Made by a program: the position numbers and the translations under genes. DNA of 64,000 nt from Emiliania huxleyi CCMP1516 (Eukaryota; Haptophyta; Isochrysidales; Noelaerhabdaceae), in contig NW_005200241.1 of the NCBI RefSeq assembly GCF_000372725.1, positions 4,436 to 68,435 of the forward strand, read 5' to 3'. How positions within the stretch are numbered: the stretch's first letter is position 1; every line of letters begins with the position of its first letter. Below the pieces are notes generated by a model, which ran no database searches, was not told where the DNA came from, and was given only the letters and a program-made list of their open reading frames with translations. Of the stretch, positions 1 through 10,415 are shown one piece after another.

Positions 1-461
1 CGCTGACGCCGCGCCGCCTCGCCTCCTTTGCGCGCGGGAAGAGCTTCGCGACCGGTCGGGCGCCTAGCGAGACACTTCCTAGACACTTCCTAGACAGTTC
101 CCAGACACTTCCTAGACGGCGGCGGGCAGTGGCGGAGGACGTGGCAGAGGAGCGCCTAGCAGGATACTTCCTGGACACTTCCCAGAGACTTCCTAGCCGA
201 GACATGTCGAGAGTGGCCGAGGTGAGCCGAGGTGAGCCGAGGTTAGCCGACACGTGGTCGTTACCTGGTGCATAACGAGTTAGCAACGCGGCGCCTGCAG
301 GGCTCAGCAGCAGCGGCGGCGGGGTCGGCGGCGGCGGCGGCGCGCGGGGCGGCGGCGGCGGGCTGGCCGCGCTGATGTGGGAGGCGCTGCGGCCGGGGGA
401 GGAGGGGGGTCGGTGTTCACAGCTGCAGCCGTCCCTGAGTGCGTCGTCACTGAGACATTAG
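1..461. repeat. CCTAGACACTTCC minisatellite and GC-rich leader, left edge
   Basis: Degenerate copies of CCTAGACACTTCC run from about 65 to 215, followed by GCCGAGGTGA repeats to 245 and a GGC-rich stretch at 310-410. The same minisatellite fills introns of the transporter gene to the right. This stretch is therefore probably intronic sequence of the 5' half of that gene, with one or more small exons hidden in it. A possible exon near 357-405 would read GGLAALMWEALRPGEE. I could not prove a boundary. Confidence 0.5.
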
Positions 462-2507
462 GAGCCGGCCCTCCGCCGCGTCGTGCTCGTCCTCTGCCTG
501 CACTGGTTCGTGTCCTCTGCTCTCTTCCTCGTTTATTTATTTATTTATTTATTTGTTTATTTATGTGTTTATTTAGGTTCGTGTACTCTGCTCTTTTCTT
601 CGGCCTCTCCCTGCGCGAGGCGTCCTAGACACTTCCCAGACACTTCCCAGACACTTCCCAGACACTTCCTAGACACTTCCTAGACACTTCTTTGGCCTCT
701 CCCCGCGCGAGGCGTCCCAGACACTTCCTAGACACTTCCAAGACTCTTCCCAGACACTTCTTTGGCCTCTCCACCGCCCCGTCCACCGCCCTCTACTCGG
801 CGCTCAGCAACACTCACATGGTTGGCCTAATAACGAGGCGTCCGACATCGTCACCGCGCTCGGGTCCCATCAATGTTTGATGCACTCTGATGCGCATTGA
901 TGAAATCCTCAGGCGCAGGGAGAGGAGAGGGAGAGGAGAGGGAGAGGAGAGAGAGAGAGAGAGGAGAAAGGGAGAGGAGAGGCGAGGAAGAGGGCATTGA
1001 TGAACTCCTCAGGCGTCCGACATTGTCACCGCGCTCTGGTCGGCGGCGTTGCAGATCCCGACGCTCCTCCTCACCAACTGCGCCTTCGAGGTGCTCGCCA
1101 TCTCTCGCCATCTCTCCCCATCTCTCCCCATCTCTCCCCATCTCTCCCACACCAGCTGCGCCTTCGAGCTGCTCGGCCGCCCACCGACGCGCGCGGCCTT
1201 GTTTTCGTCTCTGCAGCCACGATTTCCCTTCGATTTCCCGAGGTGCTCGGTCGCCGATCGACAATGTCGGCGCTGCTGCTGGTCGCGGCAGCCGCGTGCG
1301 CCGCGACAGCGGTCGTCGGCGGAGGCGGGGCGGGGGGCGGGGGCGGCGGCGCCGAGGGCTCTGTCCACGCCACCCTCCCCCGCAGCTTTCTTTTCAGTGT
1401 GCGCGCCTTTTCTTTTTTCCAGGCGGCGGCGAGGGCTCCCTGCACGCCGCCATCTCTACGCTGGGAACGGTCTGCGTCTCGTGCGCGTTTGCGGGCGGGT
1501 ACGTCCTCTCAGCAGAGGTGCTGGCTTCCTAGGCACTTCCTAGACACTTCCTAGACGGGCGGGTAGGTGCTCTCAGCAGAGGTGCTGGCTTCCTAGACAC
1601 TTCCTAGACACTTCCTAGACGGGCGGGTAGGTGCTGGCTAGAGCTCGCACGCATAGAGGCTGATCTCACGCTCGGCCTCCTCCTACCCAGTGGCGCCGTC
1701 CGACTGCCGTCGCTCTCTGTCTGCTCTCGACTCGGGTGTGCGTGATCTTGGGACCGGGGCTGTGTCTGTGCTTGAGGGTGATGCCGTGTGCGTGATCGTG
1801 GGACCGGGGCTGTGCCCTTAGGTGCTACCCACCGACGTCCGCGCGACTGGGCTGGCGCTCTGCAGCCAGGTCGCCAGACGTATCTCGCCATCTATCTCCC
1901 AGCTTCTCGCTCTGCAGCCAGGCCGCCAGACGTATCTCGCCATCTCTCGCCATCTCTCGCCATCTCTCCCCATATCTCTTCACATCTCCCCACATCTCGC
2001 TCTGCAGCCAGGCCGCCAGACGTATCTCGCCATATCTCGCCATCTCTCGCCATCTCTCCCCATATCTCTTCACATCTCCCCACATCTCGCTCTGCAGCCA
2101 GGCCGCCAGACCAGTTTACGGCTTGAACGAAGTTCTGCAGGTCGCCCGGATCGGCGGCTTTCTCTCGCCGCTGCTCCTGCTCGCGGGCGACCGCTCGCCG
2201 CCCGTCCCTTACGCGGTCTGGGGCGCCCTGTCTCTCCTCGCCGGCGTGGCGACGCTGGCTGCCCGACGCGCTGTCTTTTCCTTTGGCGAGCCGCATTTCC
2301 TCTTCTAGGCGTGGCGACGGTGGCTGTCCGCTCGCCGCGATGAGTTCTTTTCTTGAGCCGCGTTGCTCTCTTCTAGGCATCGCGACGTGGCTGCTGCCCG
2401 AGCTGTGCGGGGAAGGCTCGCTCGAGTCGGTCGACGACCTTCGGCAGTTGGTGGCGAGGCAGTCTCGTCGGCACCGCCCCGGCGCCGCCGCGGTGCGGAT
2501 TGCGTGA
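462..2507 (+). CDS. MFS transporter, SLC22/organic-solute type (C-terminal half; 5' end not resolved)
   Basis: Eight exons join in phase: 462-505, 577-619, 1013-1090, 1243-1345, 1423-1517, 1822-1869, 2102-2243 and 2377-2507. They give the last 227 residues of a 12-TM carrier. Visible marks are a helix entry LRRVVLVLCLHWFVYSAL, the cytoplasmic loop motif LGRRSTM, the SLC22/OCT-like stretch SAEVLPTDVRATGLALCSQ, a glycine-rich helix VARIGGFLSPLLLLAGD and the post-TM12 motif WLLPELCGEGSLESVDDL. SLC22 proteins are plasma-membrane carriers of organic ions or zwitterions; the substrate cannot be read here. Every intron carries a duplicated exon edge. The 5' exons lie left of 462, possibly beyond the window. 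Family call is by motif; subfamily is inferred. Confidence 0.82.
620..1012 (+). repeat. Intron with four copies of the downstream exon start (GCGTCC...)
   Basis: The upstream exon ends GCGAG at 619. GCGTCC recurs at 620, near 715 and at 838, before the real exon start at 1013; the 838 copy extends for more than 20 bases of exon sequence with one change. Spacers are CCTAGACACTTCC minisatellite and GAGAGG-rich DNA. The donor is GC (620-621) and the acceptor is CTCAG|GCG. Confidence 0.75.
1518..1821 (+). repeat. Intron containing a duplicated TAGGTGCTCTCAGCAGAGGTG block
   Basis: The exon end GTCCTCTCAGCAGAG|GTGCTGGCTTCC is re-copied about 75 bp downstream, separated by three CCTAGACACTTCC units. 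The GT donor copy GTGCTGG resembles the true next exon start GTGCTACCC at 1822. Confidence 0.65.
1870..2101 (+). repeat. Intron with three decoy exon copies and TCTCGCCATCTC satellite
   Basis: CTCTGCAGCCAGG(T/C)CGCCAGA occurs at the upstream exon end (about 1859) and again three times, the last copy becoming the true exon start GCCGCCAGACCAG at 2102. The spacers are CATCTCTCGC / CATATCTCTTC satellite, a variant of the CATATCTCCCC repeat used in other genes. Confidence 0.75.
2244..2376 (+). repeat. Intron with a triplicated GCGTGGCGACG exon start
   Basis: GCGTGGCGACG(C/G)TGGCTG occurs at 2244 (donor copy, GC), near 2310 (decoy, preceded by TTCTAG) and, changed to GCATCGCGACGTGGCTG, at 2377 (real exon). 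Both spacers end in a pyrimidine tract plus CTCTTCTAG, so either could act as an acceptor. Confidence 0.75.
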
Positions 2508-5500
2508 GAGGGACGGCCGCGGGTTGTGAGCATGGCGCGTTGAGCCAATGGCGGCAGCGGCCGTGAGCGGCACCACCAACCGCTCACACCACACACGTTG
2601 TGCGCGATCGGTCTCGCTTTGGCAGCACAGCTTGCACTGCATGTGCTGCGGAGAATGAGGCTTGGGGGGGTGTGAGGTGTGCGGCACTTGAGGCAAACCC
2701 CACTTTGGGACCTATTTGAGGCGGTGTGGCGGCACTCACAGGGCACAAGTTAGAAGCTCTCCCGCCTTGTCTTCGTGGCCCGCCCGAGCTCCGCGGAGAA
2801 CGGCGCGCGCCCCTCCCGGCGGAGCTGGGTGCGGCAGACGGGCCCACGGGTCGGTTCCGCGCGTTCCGGGGGCCGAGATTTTTGGGGCCGTTCTGTCTTA
2901 TCACCATACCAGCCGCACGAACGGGCCTCCAGTGCGCGAGGCAGCGGTGCGCTGCGCGCAGCACCTCGGGCTGCTTGATACCAGCCGCACGAACGGGCCT
3001 CCAGTGCGCGAGGCAGCGGTGCGCTACGCGCAGCACCTCGCTCCTCGGGCTGCTTGCGCACATAGGTGCGATACCAGGCGAAGGGGCGAGCGCCGCGAGT
3101 ACGCGGACCATGCACGCGGCGGGCAGCCACGGCGACGCCGGCGTCGCCGACTCAGCCCTGCTACGGTATCGTTGAGAAGTGTGACGCAGTGGGCGACGAG
3201 CGCGAAATTGATCACAGCCGAATTCGCAAGCACGAGCCTCGGTCGGGAGTACGTACTCCCGCGGATGCTTGGACCGCATCAGCGTCATCTCGAGCGTCGT
3301 GCCGCCCGTCCATCGAAACTTGAGCGTCGTCCGTCAACATGGAAGAAGAGGAGTGCACCGTCTACACCAGAGCCTGCGTGGAAGCCAAAAGCCTAGGAGT
3401 CGACGAGTTGACTGCAACCGCGTCGTGCGCAACTTTGACCCCAAGCTCGTTGTGCAAACGGTGCCGTGCTCCTCGTTAAGCCGGCGGGCCCGGAGCTCGG
3501 CGGCCAATGCATAGTGAACATGACTTTTTAGCCTCTACCATGGGCACCCGTCGCGGAAGCGCGCGAGCACCTCTCCGCCCTCACTCGGGCAACTTTTCGA
3601 AAAGCAAAGTTTTACTTGACCACTCGGGCAGATTCGATTGCATTTTACCACTCGGGCAAACTCGATGAAACGGGCGGACGGAAACGCGTTTGCGACGGCT
3701 CGCCCGAGAGCATGCATGGAGCGGCCGGTGCGCCGCCGCAGCTCACCGATGGAGCCTGCGTCGCGGCTCAATCCACTGACGTAGCAGCACTGCGACACAC
3801 TCTCCAAGCACGGCCTCTGGCGTTGCGATTGCACAGAGAGCGAGCAATAGGCGCCAAAAGCACAGATCTGTGTGCAGTGGATTTCCATGTAGGTCGCGCC
3901 CAGCGAGCGGACAACCGCGGGTCTCGGATGCTCTCCCGGACGCGAGCCCGCCGTGCGAGTGGGGGACCCGGAGGCGGCCGGCCCAGCTCACCCCCAGAGA
4001 GGCCATGGCCAGGGTCAGGCATAAAAGGGGGGTGTTTTTCCGTCCGTCCAAATTTTCGTACTTTTAGTGTAGCTCTTTTACCAACGAATTTACCAATCTT
4101 ACGCCACAACTCTCTCGCAAGACACCGCTCTTCACCTTGAGCACTTGAGCACTGAATACTAGGGTCGATTCCGCATGGTACGGGACCCCTCGCTCGACCG
4201 TCTCGCCCTCCCTCACTGGTGTGTTCAATGGGGGGGTCATAACAAACACGGTTCTTCACCTTCCTACATGACTGGCAGGCAGTCCGTGGCACGGATGGGG
4301 GAGGCGGCGGCGCGGGCGGCGAGCGCACGAGGGGGGATCGGGAGGGGGGCGGAGCCGATCGCGGCTTTGGGGAGCCGGAGGGTGGGTTGGGTCGGGTGGG
4401 GCGTTGCGGAGGGTGGGGTGGGTGGTGCGAAGCGCGCGAGAATTCGTTTGTGCCCCGTTTGTGCCGCGTCCCGTGCCCCCGAGTACAGTTCATTTTTGAA
4501 ACAAACGGGCTTTGCGTTGTTGTCGTCGAGTGCAAATGCAATTGAAATGTCTTTGATCCATCCCCTTGTCTTAGATTACCAGGTCGAGACGCGAGCACGT
4601 GCACGCCGCGCCACGCGCGCCGCTCGTCCAAGAAGTTCATAGCTAGCAGTCGAGAGCGAGGCCCTGTAAATTGGTCAGGCCTGGACGGTCCGGTGCGTCG
4701 AGGACGCTGATTTGAAGTGGCAGGACGGCGGCTATGCGAGTGAGCAGTGTTCCTGAGGACCTCTGTGGTTGAGGACCTCCGCTCCTCCCTTGAGGACCTC
4801 TCCCTGTGAGGACCTCTGAGGTGAGGAGGACCTCTCCCGTGAGGACCTCTGGCTGATCACCTCTATCTTTTCAAGTTTTCATGTGGTTACCACGCCTCTT
4901 ACGTCACGAAGCTTACCTGGCAGGGTTCGTAAGGGGAAAACACAGACCGCACATCGACCAGTCCAGCTAACTAACTAAGCCATCCTCAAGGCCTGGTTAA
5001 AATTAGAGTGGAAGCCGTCCTCCGCGAACAAAAGTTAGTTGTAACAGCATTGGTCTGCGCAGACGGGTAGTGCTCCTGATGCAGCGCCGTTGCGAGTAAA
5101 GTTCTTTTTCTCGATAGTGATTAGTGTTAGTTGCTCTGAGAGGAGCAAAGAGCTGCGGTGGTGACGCGTGGCTGGGTCGACGGTCGTGGCAGTGCAAATG
5201 TCCCATCTCGTGCGCCTTTCCCTACACCGGACGGAGGGCTGTCCCTGGCTCACCTGTGCCTACACCCCTCTGTGTATCGCGCGCCTTGCGGGGGGGGCGC
5301 GGAAAAGAGGAACCTCTTAGCGCCATCGCCACGGTGCTGCATGCAGCGCCGGGCGACGACGGCTTACCGCCTCCCGGTCCCCCTCGGCACACCTCCGCCG
5401 CCCTCCCTATCTCTCTGGCGGCTCACAGTTGGTCCGTTGCCTTCCGAGACCATTCTGGCCGGCTGCAGGAAGCCAAACGTGGAGTGCGCGTACCCGCGAC

Positions 5501-5551
5501 GATTGTCTCGGCGAGAATTCGTTCGGGCGATCTTTGTATGTGAGTGTGTAT
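2508..5551. other. No supported gene; short repeats
   Basis: I find no convincing coding region. A 72 bp tandem duplication (CCAGCCGCACGAACGGGCCT...) lies at 2906-3049. GAGGACCTCT-type repeats run from 4745 to 4855. A 45 bp block at 4444-4490 occurs inverted relative to two copies at about 45512-45570 and 45904-45957. Long GC-rich open frames on both strands overlap each other and match no family I know. Confidence 0.55.
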
Positions 5552-8082
5552 ATGTCCCACCTCCAGCGCGGCCTCGCAAAGGCGCTCGCCGCTACCGGGC
5601 GCTGGTCTCGCCGCGAGGCGAACCGGATGACGGCCGACGCCCGCGTGTGCGTCAACGGAGTCCAGGTTAGCAACCCGGCGGCGCGCGTGCGTCAGTCGGA
5701 CCGCGTGACGGTCGACGGCGAGCTGACGCCGCTGGAGGTGGCACCGCCGCGACTGTGGCGCTTTCACAAGCCGGATGGCCTCATCACCACCGCCTCAGAC
5801 CCACAGGGCAGGCCGACGGTGTTCGCGTCGCTGCCTGGCTGGCTGCCTCGCGTGCTGTCCGTCGGCCGGCTCGATCTTCGGAGCGAGGGCTTGCTGCTGC
5901 TCACGAACTCTGGCCCGCTTGCACGGCGCGTGCTCCCTAGACACGCCTCTCGGAGCACTTCCTGGACGCCTGACGCCTGCTGTGCGGCGTGCTCCAGCCC
6001 GTATCAACTCACGCACACAGCGAGGCGCTTTCCAGACGCCCCTTCTCCGAACCGTCCGTGCGGCGCCTTCCGCGCCACCTCGTCCGGAGCTCCCCTGCAC
6101 CGTCTCCTGGCGCAGGATGCTCGAGCTGCCCACATCTCCCCATATCTCCCCATATCTGGCGCAGGATGCTCGAGCTTCCCTCGAACGCGTTCGAGCGCAA
6201 GTACCGCGCGCTCGTATGCACCGGACAGGAATCTCTCCCCGTATCTCCCCATATCTCCCCACATCTCCCCATATCTCCCCATATCTCCCCATATCTCATG
6301 CCTAGAAGCGGAATACCGCATTCTCGTATCCCAACTAGCACCCGAGAGGACACGTACTCCTCCAAGTAGGAGCGCGGCGTCACCGGCGCGATGATATCTC
6401 CCCATATCTCCCCATATCTCCCCATATCTCCCCAGATCTCGTGTACGTAGGAGCGCGGCGTCACCGGCGCGATGCTGCGGGCGATGGGCGACGGGTTTGG
6501 CGCTGCTAGAGTCAGAATACGGATGCTTGTCTCCCAACTGTGTTCACCCGTATTCCGCTGCATTCACTGTCTTCCTCTCCGTCGTCTTCACGCCGTGCTC
6601 TGAACACGCTGCACAATACCGTCTTCCCGCCCTGAGGTTGGCGTATTTCACACGCAGGGCTGGCTCTACTAGAGTCAGACTCTCGCCCCACCTCTCCCCA
6701 TCTCTCCCCGTATCTCCCCATCTCTCCCCATCTCTCCCCATCTCTCCCCACATCTCCCCACATCTCCCCACATCTCCCCATATCTCGTGTGCTCTGCGGC
6801 GAGACACACCTGGCGTCCTCGCAACGTGGGCTTCCGCTAGTCTGACAGTTGCTGATGAGCTCGCGCTGCGCGACCAGACAAATCCTTCCATGTTTTAGTT
6901 TTCAGCTAGTCTGACAGTTGTTGATGAGCGGGTGTAGGCTCACGCTGCGCGACCAGACTCGCTTTCGGCCGATCAGGGCACTCCTACCCCCTCCTCCCCT
7001 CCTCCCTCCTCCCTCTCCTCCCTCTCCTCTCCACTGCCTTCCCTCTCCTCCCCTCCTCTCCCTCTCCTCCCTCTCCTCTCCACTGCCTTCCCTCTCCTCC
7101 CCTCCTCCCTCCTCCCTCTCCTCCCCGCTGCCTCCCCCCCCCCCCCCCCCACCCGCCCACCCACCCACCCCCGATAGGCGGTGCGCACGCCGCTGCAGCC
7201 GGCGGCGGCGGGGCACGAGTGGGTTCGGATGACCCTCGTTGAGGGCAAGACCCGAGAGGTAACAGCAGCAGCTGCCGCTGCTATTGGTTGATGAGTAAGT
7301 CCAGGTTGACTTCCTTGCGCCAGGTGCGCCGCGCGTGGCAGCACTTTGGCTTCGTCGTCTCGAGGCGTGAGGCTGAGATGCAGAGAGAGAAGGGGTTCCC
7401 GCAGATAGACTCCGCTGCCACGCCTGCTGGATGGAGAGATGGGATCTGGAAGAGAGACCCCGCTGCCACGCCTGCTGGGAAGCAGTTATAGAGATCCCGC
7501 CGACCGAGCCTTGCACACTCAATGCCGTGCCGGCTCCTGTCGTCTAGACGTGGAGACGCGAGGGACTAGCCTGGCCCTTGCCCCGCCACCCCATGTGCGT
7601 CGGAGAAGTGGAGAAGCTGAGAAGTGTACACACTCCTCTCTTAGAGTCCCCGTGTGGTGGTGGGCTGGCGGCGGCGTGAGAGAGCGAGAGAGAGAGAGAG
7701 AGAGAGTCGTGTTTGTGTTTGGCGTGAGAGACGTTTACCTGACCTTACCTCACTTGCCCTTAGGCTCGTGCGCGACGCTTACGGGCCGTTCGAGCTCGGC
7801 GAGCTGCGGCCGGGGGAGGTGTGTGGACGACCCACCACGCGCACTGGGCCTTGCACTGCTTGCCGGCCTCCTTTAGACGGGGAGTCGAGAGGGTTGCCGC
7901 CCCTTGCCGCACCACACCTCTTGCGTGTGTGTGGAGAAGTGTACTGGATTTTCCCTTAGGTGGAGGAGGTGCCGCGGCGCTGCGTCGCGCGGCTGCTGCG
8001 ATTGCGCGAGCGAGTCTTGGAGGGGAGCGGCCGCGCGGCTCCGGTGGACCTCGCCGCATTCTGTGAAAATGAGCAGACATGA
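5552..8082 (+). CDS. RsuA/RluB/RluE-family pseudouridine synthase
   Basis: Predicted rRNA pseudouridine synthase, isomerising a uridine in organellar or cytosolic rRNA. Exon 1 (5552-5925) holds the S4 RNA-binding domain (LAKALAATGRWSRREANRM, then VNG) and the catalytic motif GRLDLRSEGLLLLTNSG with the conserved Asp. Exon 2 starts at 6165 (MLELPSNAFERKYRALV). Then come 6369/6450 (RGVTGAM; boundary unclear), an exon ending at 7258 (WVRMTLVEGKTRE), 7324-7364 (VRRAWQHFGFVVSR), 7764-7818 (LVRDAYGPFELGELRPGE) and 7960-8082 (ending CENEQT). The last four exons join in phase and fit the family C-terminus. The stretch between YRALV and WVRMTL is not fully resolved, so one or two small exons are missing from my model. 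Confidence 0.85.
5926..6164 (+). repeat. Intron with a duplicated GGCGCAGGATGCTCGAGCT exon boundary
   Basis: The block CTGGCGCAGGATGCTCGAGCT(G/T)CCC occurs at about 6110 and again at 6156, where it forms the acceptor and exon start. The 22-25 bp between them is CATATCTCCCC satellite. The donor is GC at 5926. Confidence 0.7.
6230..6480 (+). repeat. CATATCTCCCC satellite flanked by duplicated exon sequence
   Basis: About 26 bp beginning TAGGAGCGCGGCGTCACCGG occurs at 6365 and again at 6447, bracketing five or six CATATCTCCCC units; a further run lies at 6230-6300. The copies are preceded by AAGTAG and TACGTAG, so both could be acceptors for the RGVTGAM exon. A fragment of the CCTAGAAGCGGAATAC element sits between them at 6301-6365. 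Confidence 0.7.
6508..7190 (+). repeat. Composite intronic repeats of the pseudouridine synthase gene
   Basis: 6508-6660 is a copy of the introner with the TAGAGTCAGAATACGG start and CACACGCAGG end. CTCTCCCCAT satellite follows at 6690-6790. A duplicated block TAGTCTGACAGTTG(C/T)TGATGAGC occurs at 6837 and 6906. CCTCTCC-rich pyrimidine DNA fills 6980-7135, with a C run at 7135-7150. Confidence 0.6.
7819..7959 (+). mobile_element. Introner-like element, TTTACCTTACC family (single-copy intron)
   Basis: The whole intron between two coding exons is one element: it has GCACTGGGCCTTGCACTGC, a GGAGTCGAGAGGGTTGCCGCCCC block, then GTGTGTGGAGAAGTGTAC and CCCTTAG. Related copies are at 7504-7763, 11093-11219 (opposite strand), 20170-20325, 26450-26581, 37131-37200, 21392-21420 and 42600-42645. 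Recurrence at unrelated gene positions indicates a dispersed intron-generating family. Confidence 0.65.
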
Positions 8083-8115
8083 CGATTTGTTGAAATGCCC
8101 GGGTATGGAGATCGC

Positions 8116-8868
8116 GGGTTGTTGCACGAGTATATGGGCCACGATGTCTCAAATATGAGGGGTTTTGACTCCTACCGGCTCCTGACGCTATCCCTGGCAG
8201 CTCTAATGACCAGGATCAGTAGTGCTATGATAGAGGCTGCCCATACTAGCGCAGGAGCTGCCACACTCGCCCGGACCGTCCCCCTCTGGGGCCGGTTCCG
8301 CAGCCCGCGAGAGCCAACAGCGGGGCCGTGCCGCGGGTGCCTACTGCCGAGTGCCACAAACACTGCGCCGTCCCGCCATCACCTACAGGCTGTCTTGTGT
8401 GATGGTTGGGATGTCCTAACGCCACCATCTTGGCTCTTGCGACCTCAAACCCGCGAGCTGTATGGGTGGTCCTGACGTCGACAGACGCCCGAGGACCACG
8501 GTGAAGCTGAGCTGGAACGAGTCGACAAGTCTCGTCTGAGCCCGTGGCGGTCGCCGGCTGAGTCGCTGTGCACGGGCCGGTACCTCAGGCGTCACCTCCG
8601 CAGCCTCAGGTCTCACACTCCATCACCTCCGACGGGACGCCGTCGGTGGCACGCTCGGCGGCGAGTTTGTGGCAGCTCCATCTCGAGTACGGCGTCGAGC
8701 CTACTCACTCCTGTTGGATCTGTGCACTCCCTGGGTCCCAGGGAGTGCACAGATCCAGCAAGTGGTGCGTCCCGGCAGCCCGCGCTGGCTGCGGAGCTGC
8801 CACAAACTCGAAACACGCTTTTTGGGACATTTTCGACGCTTTTGGCCCATATACTCGTGCAACAACCC
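8116..8868. mobile_element. Non-autonomous DNA transposon with 26 bp terminal inverted repeats
   Basis: The element begins GGGTTGTTGCACGAGTATAT and ends with its exact reverse complement, 26 bp in all, up to TGGGCCA / TGGCCCA. It is 753 bp long with no coding capacity and is flanked by a possible 4 bp duplication TCGC. A perfect 20-bp-arm palindrome (GGATCTGTGCACTCCCTGGG, one-base loop) sits at 8716-8756. A second copy is at about 34305-35057, nearly identical over its last 580 bp. The superfamily cannot be assigned from the ends alone. Confidence 0.8.
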
Positions 8869-10415
8869 TCGCGCTAACGAAAACTGTACGCGTACCGCAA
8901 CCTTCTCCACACACCACTAACGGCAAACCCGCACGAGAAACTAATTTTTCAAAAAAACTGGCGCCGACCCGCTAGGAGGGTCGGCATGGGGTGCGGTGGG
9001 CAGGATCTGCGCCACTTGGGCAGTGCATTTGAGCTGGGGGCGATTTTTGAGCTAAAACCCTCCCTTGTGCCACCGTTTCGTGTGCTCGCCCTTGATCGTA
9101 TCAAGACGCCCCAGGGCAGTGGGGTCGTCTCCAAGGGACGTGGAGGCACCAGCGGCCTCACACCTGCACGTTTTGACCTCGACGTAGCTCCGCAATCTCG
9201 ATTGAATCTCGATGCGCTCTCCACAAAACTCGCTGGAGCCTCCAAACCAGAGCAGTCCGCCACGACACACGCGTGCCCACCATTTCGTAGCCACTGGTTT
9301 GTGCATTCACACATTACACGCGTGAATCGCCTCTCGGCGCCGGCGGACGCTTCGCTTCGCCGAGGGCTCGCAGCTTCGTGAGAGCCCTCCCAGGCCGCCG
9401 GCTGGTCTCGAGCGCGGCCGGCGCACGCCGGCCTCCGCCGCACCCCGCCGCGTGGCGGAAACTAGCCGCGGCGGCCACGGGAGAAAGCGTTGCCTTGGCT
9501 CAACGTGGTGTCGCTCGCGGCTGCTCTCGCCGACGGTGAGCCTGGCATCCCAAGAATTGTGCGCCGACCGGATGTGAGCCGGCACTCGCGCTGAGCCGCT
9601 CGAGCTGCCGCAGGCGTCACTGTTGAGTCGGCACGGGCTCCTCTGGGCGGCAGTCTGCGCCGGCGGACGCTGTTTGGCGCTGCATGCACGAGCAGTGCGT
9701 GCACGCGCGACGCGTCGCGTGTGCACTCGGCGTGCCGAGCCGGCGCCTGTTGTTCTATCACGGCGCCGCTGCACCACCCGCAACCGACTCCCGCTGCGGA
9801 GGGCGGCGCACTCCGCTCTAGGTGGCACGCTCTTGGTGGCACGCTCTCGGTGGCACGCTCTCGGTGGCACGCTCTCTTTGGCTCGCCGAGCAGCATATCG
9901 CCACCACCGCTGGATCCGTGCGACAGGTGTGTGGGCATCGCAGCTGCCGAGGGCTAACATGTCCACGCGCCCCTCAACGCGTGTGGTCAGGAGCGACTGG
10001 CGAGTCAGGCAGCTGGCCTCGAGCAGTTCGAGCCAGCCTCGACCGAGTGTCGGGCGTTGAGGGAGGCGGCGCAAGGCGGCGCTGGCGCCTCCTCTAGACT
10101 CCATCGCCACGAGCCTCGCGGCGGCGCGGTCGCGTCACACCCAGCTGCGAGCAACCCCATACGTCGCGCTCAAAAAAGAATTTGGGGTGGAGACCATGCA
10201 CACCCACACAGCGACACATTCATGACTAAACTGACTATTAGACAATAAGCTGTGCCCGATCTCGATCTCACTGGGTCTGTCCAATCTGAGAGGCACGTTA
10301 GGAACAGGTTAGGAACGCCGTCTCCCGGTCTCGTGTCGTGTACCCCTGTATCACTCTACTCTATACACAATGATCATGGTGGCGCCCCGCTCTGAACTGT
10401 GTATATGGCTATATG
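8869..10415. other. No supported gene
   Basis: Unique-looking sequence. A GGTGGCACGCTCTC minirepeat (three or four units) lies at 9820-9885. A minus-strand open frame (9307-10110) includes an IQ-like IQRWWRYAARR, but the rest is arginine-rich low complexity, as expected of chance frames at this GC content. I do not call it. Confidence 0.45.

Noticed and set aside
851-1445. Arg/Asp-rich minus-strand frames (REMGRDGERWGEM...)
   Set aside because: They read the complement of CATCTCTCCCC satellite and overlap verified transporter exons on the plus strand.
3743-4640. Up to 290-residue minus-strand frame
   Set aside because: Pro/Arg-rich with overlapping equally long frames on the other strand, and no recognisable motif.
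9307-10110. 267-residue minus-strand frame with an IQ-like motif
   Set aside because: Arg-rich low complexity with a minirepeat inside; no family resemblance beyond a short chance-level match.
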